DNA of 64,000 nucleotides. Source: Stakelama sediminis (GTDB taxonomy: Bacteria > Pseudomonadota > Alphaproteobacteria > Sphingomonadales > Sphingomonadaceae). Position numbers and translations under genes: made by a program. Every line of letters starts with the position of its first letter. The stretch's first letter is position 1. The notes below the pieces were generated by a model. It was not told the origin of the DNA and made no database searches. It saw only the letters and a program-made list of their open reading frames with translations. Below are positions 26,028 to 35,547 of the stretch, piece by piece. Location of the stretch: contig NZ_JACIJI010000002.1 in the NCBI RefSeq assembly GCF_014199335.1, forward strand, positions 372,001 to 436,000, read 5' to 3'.

Positions 26028-26480
26028 TTGGCACGTCTTGCCGGTATCGCCCGCCACGCCCGCCCGCGCGGGCCGATGGAACCGCTGGAAACGGTAGAAG
26101 TTACCGTGGAAGGCGGGCTGGAAGGCGATTGCCGGGGACGGGTGAAACCCGGCGGTCGCGGACGGCGGCAGGTCTCGCTGATTGAAGCGAAAGACTGGGC
26201 CGCCGCGACCGGTGAAATCGGGGTTCATCTTCCCTGGTGGAGCAGGCGCGCCAATCTGCTGGTCGAGGATTTCGATCTGCCAAAGGAACCGGGCACCCGT
26301 ATCCGGATCGGCGACGTGCTGATCGAAATTACGATGGAATGCGATCCGTGCAAACGCATGGAGGAAATCGCACCGGGCCTGATGACAACGCTGACTCCGG
26401 ACTGGCGCGGTGGCGCTCTGGGGCGCGTGATTGAGGGCGGGACGCTGAATATCGGCGATACAATAGGGATTGAAGCATGA
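26028..26480 (+). CDS. MOSC domain-containing protein
   Basis: The ~150-residue MOSC (MOCO sulfurase C-terminal) domain protein contains the segment [20 protein letters not shown], the [18 protein letters not shown] stretch, and [16 protein letters not shown], where the cysteines match the conserved MOSC cysteine. MOSC proteins are linked to molybdenum-cofactor or sulfur transfer; the substrate here is unknown. The start is uncertain: TTG at 26028 fits the full domain, while ATG at 26076 would cut it. The stop overlaps the pgk ATG, so the gene is embedded in the gap-pgk operon. Confidence 0.8.
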   Translation: MARLAGIARHARPRGPMEPLETVEVTVEGGLEGDCRGRVKPGGRGRRQVSLIEAKDWAAATGEIGVHLPWWSRRANLLVEDFDLPKEPGTRIRIGDVLIEITMECDPCKRMEEIAPGLMTTLTPDWRGGALGRVIEGGTLNIGDTIGIEA

Positions 26481-27670
26481 CGCACGCATTCAAAACGCTC
26501 GACGATATGGGCGACATTCGCGGCCAGCGGGTGCTGGTTCGCGAAGACCTGAACGTCCCCATGGCCGATGGTGCGGTGACCGATGCCACCCGGCTGAAGG
26601 CTACCCTTCCCACCGTCACCGAACTCGCCGATGCGGGAGCGATCGTGCTGGTGCTCGCCCATTTCGGACGGCCCAAGGGCGAGCGCAAACCGGATATGTC
26701 GCTGGCAATGATTACGCGGCCCTATTCGCAGCTTTTGGGTCGTCCGGTGCGGTTCATCGACTGGGACGGTGCCGAAGAGGCGATCGCCACGCTGGAACCC
26801 GGCGATATTGCGGTGCTGGAAAATACCCGCTTCTTCGCTGGTGAAGAGAAAAACGATCCGCAACTTGCGGATTCATGGGCGAAACTGGGTGACCTCTATG
26901 TCAACGATGCCTTTTCCGCTGCCCATCGCGCGCATGTTTCAACCGAAGGGCTCGCCCACCGTCTTCCGGCCTTTGCCGGGCGCGCGATGCAGGCGGAGCT
27001 GGACGCGCTCGACAAGGCGCTGGGAAATCCGGAACATCCGGTAGCAGCCGTGGTCGGCGGAGCGAAGGTCTCGACAAAGCTCGATGTGCTGCGCCATCTG
27101 GTGAACAAGGTCGATCACCTCATCATCGGCGGCGGCATGGCGAACACCTTCCTCGCCGCGCGCGGTGTCGATGTCGGAAAAAGCCTGTGCGAACATGACC
27201 TGACCGGGACGGCGGAAGCGATCATGGAAGCCGCCGATCAGGCGAACTGCACGGTCCATCTGCCCTATGACGTGGTTGTCGCGAAGGAGTTCAAACCCAA
27301 TCCGCCGACGCGCACCGTCAACGTGCATGAAGTCGCCGATGACGAGATGATCCTCGATATCGGGCCTGCCGCGACCGAAGCGCTGGGCGATGCGCTCAAG
27401 ACCTGCCGCACGCTGGTCTGGAACGGTCCGCTGGGTGCATTCGAAACGCCGCCTTTCGATACCGCCACGGTGGTACTTGCCAAAACGGCGGCAGCGCTGA
27501 CCAAAGAAGGCTCGCTGGTTTCGGTTGCGGGCGGCGGGGATACCGTGGCTGCGCTTAATCAGGCAGGGGTGGCCGACGATTTCACCTTCGTGTCCACCGC
27601 AGGCGGAGCCTTCCTCGAATGGATGGAAGGCAAGGAACTGCCCGGTGTAAAAGCGCTCAGCGCCGACTGA
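26477..27670 (+). CDS. pgk: Phosphoglycerate kinase
   Basis: PGK makes ATP from 1,3-bisphosphoglycerate. The 397-residue protein has the N-terminal [14 protein letters not shown] (usually RVDFNVP), the substrate site [15 protein letters not shown], the C-domain hinge [17 protein letters not shown], and the nucleotide-binding [17 protein letters not shown] with [18 protein letters not shown]. The RVD-to-RED change at the first motif is a small variation. The ATG overlaps the MOSC gene's TGA, and its last 14 bases overlap the convergent MFS gene. Confidence 0.96.
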   Translation: MTHAFKTLDDMGDIRGQRVLVREDLNVPMADGAVTDATRLKATLPTVTELADAGAIVLVLAHFGRPKGERKPDMSLAMITRPYSQLLGRPVRFIDWDGAEEAIATLEPGDIAVLENTRFFAGEEKNDPQLADSWAKLGDLYVNDAFSAAHRAHVSTEGLAHRLPAFAGRAMQAELDALDKALGNPEHPVAAVVGGAKVSTKLDVLRHLVNKVDHLIIGGGMANTFLAARGVDVGKSLCEHDLTGTAEAIMEAADQANCTVHLPYDVVVAKEFKPNPPTRTVNVHEVADDEMILDIGPAATEALGDALKTCRTLVWNGPLGAFETPPFDTATVVLAKTAAALTKEGSLVSVAGGGDTVAALNQAGVADDFTFVSTAGGAFLEWMEGKELPGVKALSAD

Positions 27671-28850
27671 CGCTCCGTCGGTCGAACAGCAACATGACGA
27701 TCAGTGCTGCTACGCCGAGACCGGCGCCGATCATGCTGGACAACCTGAAACCGCCGGTTTCGTAACTTGCCGATCCGATCAGCGAACCGCTTGCGCCGAT
27801 GACGAACATGATCGTCATATAGCTGGCATTGATCCGGCCACGCGCTTCTTTCGACAACGAAAAGATGATCCGCTGACCCGTGATCTGGTTCAGTTGCACC
27901 GAAGCATCCAGTGTGAAGGCTGTGATCGCGAACAGGACGACGCTGCCTAAGGCAACCATGGCGTCGGCTATAAGAAACGACACTGCAAGCAACAGAAATG
28001 CCGCCAAAGTTACCATGCGTTCCTTGCCTTTGTCGGCTAGCGACCCCGCGAGCGGGGCGGCAAGCGCTCCGCCCGCTCCGGCAAGCGCAAACCATGCCAC
28101 ATCGTCCTGAGACAAATGGAACTGACGCAAGAGAGCCAGCGGTGCGACCGTCCAGAACAGATTGAAGGCCGTAAACAACAACATCTGATAGGTAGCGCGT
28201 AGCCGCAGTTGCGGTTCGTCGCGGACCAGACGTGCCATCGATATCAGGATTTCGCCGAAGCCGTGGCGGCTCTCCGGCCTGCGTTCAGGAAGTACTTTCC
28301 ACAGGCAGAGCAGGATCGCCGTCATGACAATTGCGGAAAAATAGAAAATCGCTCGCCAGCCCAGCCATTCGGCCATGAAACTGGCCGCCGGACGCGCGAG
28401 CATGATGCCGGTCAGCAATCCGCTCATCACCAGCCCGATGGTGCTGCCCGTACGTTCGGGACGGCTGAGATGCGTTGCCAGCGGAATCAGTATCTGCGCT
28501 CCGGTTGCGCAAATACCGGTCAGCAATGTCGCCGTTAGAAAGGTGATGGCATTCCCCGACAGCGCCGTTCCGATACTGCCGATGACAGTCCCTGCGCAGG
28601 TTATCAGGATCAGTCGACGGTTCTCAAAGCGATCCGACAATGGGACGATCAGCGCCAGGCCCACGCCATAGCCCAATTGTGCAATCGTCACGAGCGATCC
28701 GGCGAGTTCAGGTGAAATCGACAGATCCGGGCCGATCATATCGAGCAGCGTCTGCGCATAGTATAGATTGGCAACCATCGCTCCGGTTGCGACGGCCATC
28801 AGCAAGGTGAGGGCCCGACTGATGTCGCGCCCCTCCGAACGATTGGGCAT
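27657..28850 (-). CDS. MFS transporter
   Basis: This 397-residue major facilitator protein has about twelve predicted membrane helices, beginning [20 protein letters not shown]. The loop between helices 2 and 3 carries [17 protein letters not shown], matching the MFS motif A. It resembles the drug/proton antiporter (DHA1-like, YgaY/YnfM) branch. No substrate or regulator is apparent. The gene is convergent with pgk, overlapping it by 14 bases, and is followed upstream by the thioredoxin-like gene on the same strand after 34 bases. Confidence 0.85.
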   Translation of the reverse strand: MPNRSEGRDISRALTLLMAVATGAMVANLYYAQTLLDMIGPDLSISPELAGSLVTIAQLGYGVGLALIVPLSDRFENRRLILITCAGTVIGSIGTALSGNAITFLTATLLTGICATGAQILIPLATHLSRPERTGSTIGLVMSGLLTGIMLARPAASFMAEWLGWRAIFYFSAIVMTAILLCLWKVLPERRPESRHGFGEILISMARLVRDEPQLRLRATYQMLLFTAFNLFWTVAPLALLRQFHLSQDDVAWFALAGAGGALAAPLAGSLADKGKERMVTLAAFLLLAVSFLIADAMVALGSVVLFAITAFTLDASVQLNQITGQRIIFSLSKEARGRINASYMTIMFVIGASGSLIGSASYETGGFRLSSMIGAGLGVAALIVMLLFDRRSVSRR

Positions 28851-28884
28851 AGCTGTCCGTTAAAATATATCTGGTTGAACCATC

Positions 28885-29388
28885 CTAACCAGCATTAGCA
28901 GGTACGGGTTCCCTCAAAAGAGGGACGAGGATCTGGTTCAAGGCGTCAAGGTCGAAGGCGGCAGCCTTGGCATAGCGAATCCGGCCATCGCGTCCGATAA
29001 CATAATTGGTCGGCACCCCGCCCAGCGTCGTATAGGGGCCGCTGATCCGCCGAACAGCCGGGATAGACATGATACTGAACAGCTTGCGCAATGTATACAG
29101 TGGAACGGAATCCTCGGTAGTAATCGCAAATACCCGCAGGCCGTGACTTTTTTGAAGCTTATAATAAGTGTCCAGCGTCGGCAGTTCATGACGGCAGGGC
29201 GCGCACCAGGTCGCCCAAAAATTCAGTACGACGACCTTGCCGCGTAAATCGGACAGTTTCACCGTTTTTCCGTCGACCAGGCGCAGCTTGAAATCGGGGG
29301 CCATCTGCCCAACTTTCAACGTCCGGGCGCTTGCCGTTGTGCCAACCGCCATCAACGCAAACAGTAAAATGATAACGAACTTTTTCAT
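28885..29388 (-). CDS. TlpA-family thiol-disulfide oxidoreductase, periplasmic
   Basis: This 167-residue exported thioredoxin-fold protein has a signal peptide at residues 1-21 (MKKFVIILLFALMAVGTTAS). The AhpC/TSA-type thioredoxin fold carries the active site WCAPC (Cys62, Cys65) and the cis-proline segment GGVPTNYVIG. Such proteins reduce disulfides in the periplasm, for example in cytochrome c maturation; the partner is unknown here as no ccm gene is nearby. It is divergent from the fructose-bisphosphate aldolase gene. Confidence 0.88.
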   Translation of the reverse strand: MKKFVIILLFALMAVGTTASARTLKVGQMAPDFKLRLVDGKTVKLSDLRGKVVVLNFWATWCAPCRHELPTLDTYYKLQKSHGLRVFAITTEDSVPLYTLRKLFSIMSIPAVRRISGPYTTLGGVPTNYVIGRDGRIRYAKAAAFDLDALNQILVPLLREPVPANAG

Positions 29389-29559
29389 TGAACTACCCCC
29401 TTTGGATGGTTCTGGCGACGCCGGACATTCTGGTCAATGGCCTTGGTCATTGCGGCACGGCGCGGGGCTGGTTATGGCCCGGCAAAAGGATGGGCAGGGC
29501 CAGCCACCGGTCACCCTGTTCAGAACGAATTCCATTGGGTGTTCAACTGGGGAAGACAG

Positions 29560-30453
29560 ATGCAGCATGCTCAAATGACCGAGAAGATGGCGAATGGTGA
29601 CGGCTTCATTGCCGCGCTGGATCAGAGCGGCGGTTCCACGCCAAAGGCACTGCGCGGCTATGGCATCGAAGAAAGCGCCTATTCGAATGACGATGAGATG
29701 TTCGCGCTGATCCATGCCATGCGCAGCCGGATCATTACGGCCCCCTCCTTCAACGGCGACAAGGTGGTGGGTGCGATCCTGTTCGAGCGCACCATGAACG
29801 GCAACGCCGATGGCAAGCCGGTACCGCAGATCCTGCACGATCGTGGCGTGGTACCGTTCCTGAAGATCGACAAGGGGCTGGAGGACGAGTCCGACGGCGT
29901 TCAAATGATGAAGCCGATGCCGGGGCTCGACGAATTGCTTGCCCACGCGAAGGAACTGGGCATTTTCGGTACCAAGGAACGTTCGGTGGTGCATGCTGCT
30001 TCAAAAAGCGGCATCGCGGCGATTGTCCGTCAGCAGTTTGAGGTGGGAATGCAGGTGGTTCGCGCCGGGCTGATGCCGATTCTCGAACCGGAAGTTTCGC
30101 TCAAGAGCCCGGATCGTGACGCAGCGGAAAAAATCCTGCTGGAGGAAATCCGTGCGCAGCTTGATGCGCTTCCCGATGGGACTCAGGTCATGCTGAAGCT
30201 GACGATCCCTGCGACGCCCGATCTCTACAAACCGCTGGTCGACCATCCGGCCGTATTGCGGGTGGTGGCGCTTTCAGGCGGCTATAGCCGGGATGAGGCG
30301 TGCGACCATCTCAAGCAGAATCACGGCATGATCGCCAGCTTTTCGCGTGCGCTACTCGAAGATTTGCGGGCGCAGATGAGCGACGAAGAGTTCGACGCCG
30401 CGCTGGCAAGTGCGATCGATCAAATCTATCAGGCATCGACACAAAAGAGTTGA
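29560..30453 (+). CDS. Fructose-bisphosphate aldolase, class I
   Basis: The enzyme cleaves fructose-1,6-bisphosphate through a Schiff base. The start at ATG 29560 (MQHAQMTEKMANG) has GGGGAAG upstream, giving 297 residues; the open frame extends to 29437 without a start signal. Class I features are FIAALDQSGGSTPKAL, VPFLKIDKGLEDE, the Schiff-base lysine candidate in VMLKLTIP, and VVALSGGYSRDEA. With tkt, gap and pgk nearby it belongs to the central carbon set. Class I aldolases of this size are common in sphingomonads. Confidence 0.92.
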   Translation: MQHAQMTEKMANGDGFIAALDQSGGSTPKALRGYGIEESAYSNDDEMFALIHAMRSRIITAPSFNGDKVVGAILFERTMNGNADGKPVPQILHDRGVVPFLKIDKGLEDESDGVQMMKPMPGLDELLAHAKELGIFGTKERSVVHAASKSGIAAIVRQQFEVGMQVVRAGLMPILEPEVSLKSPDRDAAEKILLEEIRAQLDALPDGTQVMLKLTIPATPDLYKPLVDHPAVLRVVALSGGYSRDEACDHLKQNHGMIASFSRALLEDLRAQMSDEEFDAALASAIDQIYQASTQKS

Positions 30454-30514
30454 ACGCTCATGTCAGGGCCGCTCGCGCGTAATGGGCGGTCCTGAATTTC
30501 TTAAAGGCTTTTCG

Positions 30515-31204
30515 ATGTCCGACGACACTCTCGACCCGCTGTCTCCCGATTTCGCGGAACAGTTCGAACGCGATGACGCGCGAGGTCCATGTCAGCTATA
30601 CCTGATTTCGCCACCGGATCCGGGTGCCAATTTCGCAGACCGGCTTGATCGTGCGCTGGATGCGGGGCCGGTTGCGGCGTTTCAGTTCCGCGTAAAGGAT
30701 ATCGATCAGCACGCCGCGGCGCGGCTCGCCGAACCGCTTCAGGCGATTTGTTCCAACCACGACGTTGCCTTCATCGTCAATGACAGCGTGGCGCTTGCCA
30801 AACGGCTTGGCGCCGATGGCGTGCATCTGGGGCAGGAGGACGGCGACCCGAGAGAGGCACGCGAAATCCTCGGTCCCTCGGCACAGATCGGCGTAACCTG
30901 TCATGACAGCCGCCACCTTGCGATGGAGGCCGGGGAAGCCGGGGCTGACTATGTCGCATTCGGCAGTTTCTATCCGACCACGACAAAGGCAGTACGGCAT
31001 CATCCCGATCCGTCGATCCTGTCCTGGTGGGCGACCCTGTTCGAGCTGCCCTGCGTCGCCATCGGCGGCATTACACCCGACAATGCACAGCCGCTGATTG
31101 ATGCCGGTGCCGACTTTCTGGCGGTATGCGCAAGCGTCTGGAATACCGACGAGGCGCGTGCAGTAGAGGCGTTCGCTGAACGGTTGGCGCAATCCGGCGG
31201 CTGA
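30515..31204 (+). CDS. thiE: Thiamine-phosphate synthase
   Basis: ThiE couples HMP-pyrophosphate and thiazole phosphate to thiamine phosphate. From ATG 30515 (MSDDTLDPLSPDF) it is 229 residues with an extra N-terminal stretch of about 25 residues before the barrel begins at CQLYLISPPD. Motifs are AFQFRVKD, FIVNDSVALAKRLGADGVHL, FGSFYPTTTK, and the phosphate-binding VAIGGITPDN with ADFLAVCASVW. It is 60 bases after the aldolase gene and 80 before efp. There is no thiamine riboswitch that I can see in front of it. Confidence 0.88.
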   Translation: MSDDTLDPLSPDFAEQFERDDARGPCQLYLISPPDPGANFADRLDRALDAGPVAAFQFRVKDIDQHAAARLAEPLQAICSNHDVAFIVNDSVALAKRLGADGVHLGQEDGDPREAREILGPSAQIGVTCHDSRHLAMEAGEAGADYVAFGSFYPTTTKAVRHHPDPSILSWWATLFELPCVAIGGITPDNAQPLIDAGADFLAVCASVWNTDEARAVEAFAERLAQSGG

Positions 31205-31284
31205 GGGCACCCCCGCTTGCGGCTTTGGCCAGTCACGGCTAAAGGCGCGCACCAGCACTTTCTCAATTCAGGGTTTTGATCGCT

Positions 31285-31848
31285 ATGAAGATCAGCGGCG
31301 TGGACATTCGTCCCGGCAACATTATCGAATATGAAGGCGGCATCTGGCGTGCGGTCAAGATCCAGCACACCCAGCCCGGCAAGGGCGGCGCCTATATGCA
31401 GGTCGAGATGAAGAACCTCATCGACGGTCGCAAGACGAACGTCCGTTTCCGTTCGGCCGAAACCGTGGAGCGCGTGCGGCTCGACACCAAGGATTTCCAG
31501 TATCTGTTTCAGGACGGCGATATGCTGACCTTCATGGACAAGGATACGTACGAGCAGATCACGCTGCCGACCGACCTGCTGGGCGATGCCGCCGCATTCC
31601 TTCAGGACGGCATGGACGTGGTCATGGAACTGTACGAGGAGAAGCCGATCAGCGTGCAGCTTCCCGACCAGATCGAAGCCGAAATCGTCGAAGCCGACGC
31701 CGTGGTGAAGGGGCAGACAGCTTCGTCAAGCTATAAGCCCGCGATCCTCGACAACGGCGTGCGCATCATGGTGCCGCCGCATATCACCGCAGGCACGCGC
31801 GTGGTCGTCGATGTCTATGAACAGGCTTATGTGAAACGGGCGGACTGA
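31285..31848 (+). CDS. efp: Elongation factor P
   Basis: EF-P relieves ribosome stalling at polyproline. It has 187 residues in three domains: the KOW-like N-terminal domain with [14 protein letters not shown], the middle OB domain, and a second OB domain ending [15 protein letters not shown]. The residue at the loop tip, Lys33 in PGKGG, is the position modified by lysylation in EpmA-containing bacteria; the modifying enzymes are not in this window. The start is ATG 31285 ([12 protein letters not shown]); an in-frame TTG at 31276 is less likely. Confidence 0.95.
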   Translation: MKISGVDIRPGNIIEYEGGIWRAVKIQHTQPGKGGAYMQVEMKNLIDGRKTNVRFRSAETVERVRLDTKDFQYLFQDGDMLTFMDKDTYEQITLPTDLLGDAAAFLQDGMDVVMELYEEKPISVQLPDQIEAEIVEADAVVKGQTASSSYKPAILDNGVRIMVPPHITAGTRVVVDVYEQAYVKRAD

Positions 31849-31853
31849 TTTTT

Positions 31854-32213
31854 ATGCGTACAACCCTATTTCTTCTCGCCGCATCGGTTGCGCTGGCTTC
31901 TCCGGCCGTCGCCAAGGAAGCCACCAAGAAACCCACTACGGCCGAACTTCAGAATGCTCAGCAGACACTGAGCCTACTGGTAAGCGCGCTTAATTCGAAA
32001 GAAGTGCCGCAAGAGACGAAAAACGGCCTGTTCGGTTGTTTGTATCAGAATTCGCTGGGAGCCATCGCAGGTGATTCAGCGGCAGTTCTTCAGAAGAACA
32101 AGCAGATCGACCGCAAGAATCCCAATGCGCGCCTGCTGATTCTCGCCAAGATTTGCGGTGCGCCGGTTCCTGCGGGAAAAAGCGACGCCCGCGACAAGCC
32201 GAAGGGCCGCTGA
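31854..32213 (+). CDS. Small exported protein of unknown function
   Basis: The 119-residue protein has a clear signal peptide (MRTTLFLLAASVALASPAVA, cut near residue 20). A predicted helical domain with two cysteines (GLFGCLYQNSLG and LAKICGAPVP) follows, and the C-terminus is basic. I do not recognise the family. It begins five bases after efp, and its TGA overlaps the ATG of the phosphatase gene, so it is translationally coupled to a housekeeping pair. The two cysteines could form a disulfide in the periplasm. Confidence 0.75.
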   Translation: MRTTLFLLAASVALASPAVAKEATKKPTTAELQNAQQTLSLLVSALNSKEVPQETKNGLFGCLYQNSLGAIAGDSAAVLQKNKQIDRKNPNARLLILAKICGAPVPAGKSDARDKPKGR

Positions 32214-33034
32214 TGGTATCGCATTCCGGTCTGCTGACAGTGATGGAGCGCGCGGTACGCAAAGCCGCACCGCGCCTGCGTCGCGACTTCAACGAAGTTC
32301 AGCATCTTCAGGTGAGCCGCAAGGGGCCTGCGGATTTCGTATCCATGGCCGACAAGCGTGCCGAACAGACGATCGTCGAGGAATTGCGCAAGGCACGTCC
32401 CGACTGGCGGATGCTGTTGGAAGAGGGCGGCGAACTGGATGGCGATCCCGACAAGCCGCGCTTTATCGTCGATCCGCTCGACGGCACCAGTAACTTCCTG
32501 CACGGCATTCCGCATTTCGCGATCTCGATTGCGGTCGAGGACCCGCACGGCGCACAGGGCAAGCCGGAGATCACCACCGGCCTGATCTATCAGCCGCTGA
32601 CGGATGAAAGCTTCTGGGCGGAAAAGGGCAGGGGGGCCTGGCTGCATGACGGGCGCCTGCGCGTTTCGGCGCGACGTGACCTGTCCGAAGCGCTGATTGC
32701 GACCGGCATTCCGTTTCTGGGGCATGGCGATTTCATTACCTGGAACCGTATTTTCGGGGCAGTTGCACCGCAGGTGGCGGGTATCCGCCGATTCGGATCG
32801 GCCGCGCTTGACCTTGCATGGGTCGCGGCGGGACGGTTTGACGGGTTCTGGGAATCGGACCTGAAACCGTGGGACGTTGCTGCCGGAATGCTGCTGGTGA
32901 AGGAAGCCGGTGGCTTCGTTACCGATTTCCGTGGTGCCGACCGGGCGATGGAGCGCAACGAATATCTGGCAGCCAATGATGTGCTGCATTCAAAGCTTCA
33001 TAAGCTCGTGGCAGGCGCGTTGCGCAACCGTTGA
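32213..33034 (+). CDS. suhB: Inositol monophosphatase family protein (SuhB-like)
   Basis: This 273-residue Mg2+-dependent phosphatase of the IMPase/FBPase superfamily carries the metal-binding motif LLEEGGELDG (Glu70/Glu71), DPLDGTSNFLHG (Asp87, Asp90) and the C-terminal KPWDVAAGMLLVKEAGG. It may act on inositol-1-phosphate or as the SuhB translation/rRNA-processing factor; sequence alone does not separate these. The ATG overlaps the TGA of the exported small protein. It ends just before a hairpin that separates it from the convergent YbjN gene. Confidence 0.9.
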   Translation: MVSHSGLLTVMERAVRKAAPRLRRDFNEVQHLQVSRKGPADFVSMADKRAEQTIVEELRKARPDWRMLLEEGGELDGDPDKPRFIVDPLDGTSNFLHGIPHFAISIAVEDPHGAQGKPEITTGLIYQPLTDESFWAEKGRGAWLHDGRLRVSARRDLSEALIATGIPFLGHGDFITWNRIFGAVAPQVAGIRRFGSAALDLAWVAAGRFDGFWESDLKPWDVAAGMLLVKEAGGFVTDFRGADRAMERNEYLAANDVLHSKLHKLVAGALRNR

Positions 33035-33040
33035 TGGAGG

Positions 33041-33060
33041 CGTCCGGCCTATGCCGGACG
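33041..33060. terminator. Hairpin between convergent genes
   Basis: CGTCCGGC (33041-33048) and GCCGGACG (33053-33060) form a perfect 8-bp stem around a CTAT loop, seven bases after the phosphatase stop and 13 bases before the YbjN stop. There is no T-run on either strand, so it may only partially terminate both transcripts. Confidence 0.45.
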
Positions 33061-33072
33061 ACCTCTCGCGAA

Positions 33073-33633
33073 TCAGTCCGAATTGTCGCTGCCGCTATGA
33101 CCGTCCGATTCGCTGTTCCAGCCGATATGGTCGCGAAACTGAGCCAGCAGGCGTACCCATAGCTGAAAATCGGCAATGAAATTATCCCGGGCGATGCCGC
33201 CATCCGCAAGGTTCAGATCCATTTCGAGACGTGGATCATCCTGATCGTCGATATAGGCCTTCGCGAAACGTTTGGTCTGATTCCAGCGATTGATGAGCTC
33301 CAGTGAACGCGGCGTCGATACCGAAAAGCCTGCATAAAACTGGATCGTACGGCACGCTTTTCCGGCGATGCAATTGTTCATGAAGATGGTGAAGGGCAGG
33401 CCCTGCATGTCCGATTGCAGGAAGGGCGCGCCATCCTGTTGCTTACCGGCCTGAACCTTATACCCTTCGCCGCGCACGATATTCGCGATGACGATCGGAT
33501 CGGCTGTTATATTCCGCCCGGCAACCCGTGCCCAGGAGGACGAGGGTTTCGCCATATTCTCGACAGGCACCTGCTGCGCCGATGCAATTGCCGGGAAACC
33601 CGCTAGAATCAGGACCAAAGCGTTGCGCAGCAC
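33073..33633 (-). CDS. YbjN-domain exported protein
   Basis: The 186-residue protein has a signal peptide (LRNALVLILAGFPAIASAQQ) and a YbjN-type domain (IVRGEGYKVQAGKQQDG, GKACRTIQFYAGFS, NRWNQTKRFAKAYID). YbjN is a putative sensory transduction regulator in E. coli; exported versions are common in alphaproteobacteria, with unknown function. The start at GTG 33633 is preceded by GGGAG six bases upstream; GTG 33648 five codons earlier is an alternative. It is convergent with the phosphatase and divergent from nuoA, with 194 bases between. Confidence 0.78.
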   Translation of the reverse strand: MLRNALVLILAGFPAIASAQQVPVENMAKPSSSWARVAGRNITADPIVIANIVRGEGYKVQAGKQQDGAPFLQSDMQGLPFTIFMNNCIAGKACRTIQFYAGFSVSTPRSLELINRWNQTKRFAKAYIDDQDDPRLEMDLNLADGGIARDNFIADFQLWVRLLAQFRDHIGWNSESDGHSGSDNSD

Positions 33634-33827
33634 CGGTATCTCCCACACTGGTATATGCGTCGCTTACCGTGTCCGGGAGCGTTTCGCCAAGGGATATCCA
33701 GATTTGCCATAGGGTTGATCGTCGAAATTGGCATTCAACTACGAGATTCTGCGTACGCACCCTTGCCCAGCGCGGGGCACCGTCTTAGAAGCGCCTCATC
33801 CTTTTTTCCGCAACCGCGAGAAGACGC

Positions 33828-34202
33828 TTGGTCGACCTGTCGCAATATCTGCCGATCCTCCTGTTTCTGGGGGTGGCGCTTATCCTTTCGGTGGCATTTG
33901 TCGTGTTGCCGATGATCGTTGCCCGCCTCACCGGCGCGCATAAGCCCAATCCGGAGAAGCTGTCCGAATATGAATGCGGATTTCCCGCATTTGAAGATCC
34001 GCGCAATCAGTTCGACGTGCGTTTCTATCTGGTCGCCATTCTCTTCATCGTCTTCGATCTCGAAGCGGCCTTCCTCTACCCCTGGGCGGTCAGCGTTTTC
34101 GATATCGGCTGGACCGCCTGGATTTCGATGATGATCTTCATTGCCGAGCTTGCGCTTGGCCTTGCCTATGCCTGGAAAGTGGGAGCGTTGGAGTGGGAGT
34201 AG
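33828..34202 (+). CDS. nuoA: NADH-quinone oxidoreductase subunit A
   Basis: NuoA is a membrane-arm subunit of respiratory complex I. The 124-residue protein ([20 protein letters not shown]) has three membrane helices and the conserved loop [27 protein letters not shown] between helices 1 and 2. The start is TTG at 33828, with GAGAAG just upstream. It is the first of 14 nuo genes. The stop overlaps the start of nuoB by ten bases. About 190 bases upstream separate it from the divergent YbjN gene and should contain the operon promoter. Confidence 0.95.
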   Translation: MVDLSQYLPILLFLGVALILSVAFVVLPMIVARLTGAHKPNPEKLSEYECGFPAFEDPRNQFDVRFYLVAILFIVFDLEAAFLYPWAVSVFDIGWTAWISMMIFIAELALGLAYAWKVGALEWE

Positions 34203-34729
34203 AACTGAGTCCCCCCGCACCGGGAACCGCGCCCGATCAGCAGTTCTTCAACGACCTGAACGGGGAACTGACGGACAAGGGTTTTCTGGTCACCTCGACC
34301 GAGGAACTGTTTCACTGGGCGCGTACCGGCAGTCTGTGGTGGATGACGTTCGGCCTCGCCTGCTGCGCGGTCGAAATGATTCACGTCAATATGCCGCGCT
34401 ATGACATGGAACGGTTCGGCGCCGCACCGCGCGCATCGCCGCGCCAGTCGGACGTGATGATCGTCGCAGGCACGCTGTGCAACAAGATGGCGCCGGCGCT
34501 GCGGCGGGTATACGACCAGATGTCGGACCCGAAATACGTCATCTCGATGGGTAGCTGCGCCAATGGCGGCGGTTATTATCACTACAGCTATTCGGTGGTG
34601 CGTGGGTGCGACCGGATCGTGCCGGTCGACATTTATGTGCCGGGCTGTCCGCCGACCGCGGAAGCGCTGCTGTACGGCGTGATGCAGTTGCAGCGGAAAA
34701 TTCGTCGTTCGGGGAGTATCGAACGGTGA
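34193..34729 (+). CDS. nuoB: NADH-quinone oxidoreductase subunit B
   Basis: NuoB carries the N2 [4Fe-4S] cluster next to the quinone site. The 178-residue protein shows the adjacent cysteines in [12 protein letters not shown], then [12 protein letters not shown] and [14 protein letters not shown]. The GTG start lies inside the end of nuoA. The TGA overlaps the nuoC GTG. A catalytic-looking core with no anomaly. Confidence 0.95.
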   Translation: MGVELSPPAPGTAPDQQFFNDLNGELTDKGFLVTSTEELFHWARTGSLWWMTFGLACCAVEMIHVNMPRYDMERFGAAPRASPRQSDVMIVAGTLCNKMAPALRRVYDQMSDPKYVISMGSCANGGGYYHYSYSVVRGCDRIVPVDIYVPGCPPTAEALLYGVMQLQRKIRRSGSIER

Positions 34730-35547
34730 GGGCGCCTGCTCCGAAATATACCGCCAATGACGGCGTAATCGCGACGGCGCAGGCTGCGCTGGGCGATATG
34801 CTGGTTGAGGCTGTCGACAAGGTGGGCGAAGTCTCGCTGACCGTCGATCGCGACCGGCTGGTCGAGGCGATGACGGCGCTGCGCGATGATCCCATGCTGC
34901 AATATCAGCAGCTTATGGAAATTGCGGGTGTCGATTATCCCGAGCGCGAAGAACGGTTCGACGTTTGCTATCACTTGCTGAGCGTAACGAAGAACCACCG
35001 CATCCGCGTGCGCGTGATGACGGACGAGGAAAAGCCGGTGCCGTCGGTGACGGGCATCTGGCCGGTGGCGGGCTGGCTGGAGCGCGAAGTGTACGACATG
35101 TACGGCGTGCTGTTTTCCGGCAACCCGGATCTGCGCCGCATCCTGACCGATTACGGCTTTCGCGGCCATCCGCAGCGCAAGGACTTTCCGCTCACCGGCT
35201 ATGTCGAGCTGCGCTATTCGGAAGAGGCGAAGCGCGTTGTCTATGAGCCGGTCGAACTGGCGCAGGATTTCCGCACCTTTGATTTCATGAGTCCATGGGA
35301 AGGTGCGAAATACGTCCTGCCCGGCGATGAAAAGGGGGGCGAACCGGAAGCCAAGGGTGCGCCGACGCCGCTCAAGGCGGATGAGATTAAAAAAACGGAC
35401 GACGCCAAGGCAGAAGCCGATACATCGAAGCCCAAATCGACCGACAGCCCGAAGGAATCGGGTGCCGGTCAGTCGCATCCGGGCAACCAGCCTGAAGAAA
35501 AGCCCGGCAGCCCCGACGTGGCGCCGGGCAAGGGGCAGAATCAATGA
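34726..35547 (+). CDS. nuoC: NADH-quinone oxidoreductase subunit C with C-terminal extension
   Basis: NuoC is a peripheral-arm subunit. From GTG 34726 the protein has 273 residues. The family core ends near residue 203 ([19 protein letters not shown]), after [20 protein letters not shown] and [20 protein letters not shown]. Beyond it is a roughly 70-residue tail of Lys, Pro, Glu, Ser and Asp with no obvious fold ([20 protein letters not shown] and so on). The tail is longer than is usual for NuoC. Its stop overlaps the nuoD start (ATGA). Confidence 0.93.
   Translation: MRAPAPKYTANDGVIATAQAALGDMLVEAVDKVGEVSLTVDRDRLVEAMTALRDDPMLQYQQLMEIAGVDYPEREERFDVCYHLLSVTKNHRIRVRVMTDEEKPVPSVTGIWPVAGWLEREVYDMYGVLFSGNPDLRRILTDYGFRGHPQRKDFPLTGYVELRYSEEAKRVVYEPVELAQDFRTFDFMSPWEGAKYVLPGDEKGGEPEAKGAPTPLKADEIKKTDDAKAEADTSKPKSTDSPKESGAGQSHPGNQPEEKPGSPDVAPGKGQNQ

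Noticed and set aside
33763..33790. A TTGCCC-16-TTAGAA candidate promoter upstream of nuoA
   Set aside because: Both hexamers are weak and the spacing is short. The true nuo promoter probably lies in this 194-base region but cannot be chosen by eye.
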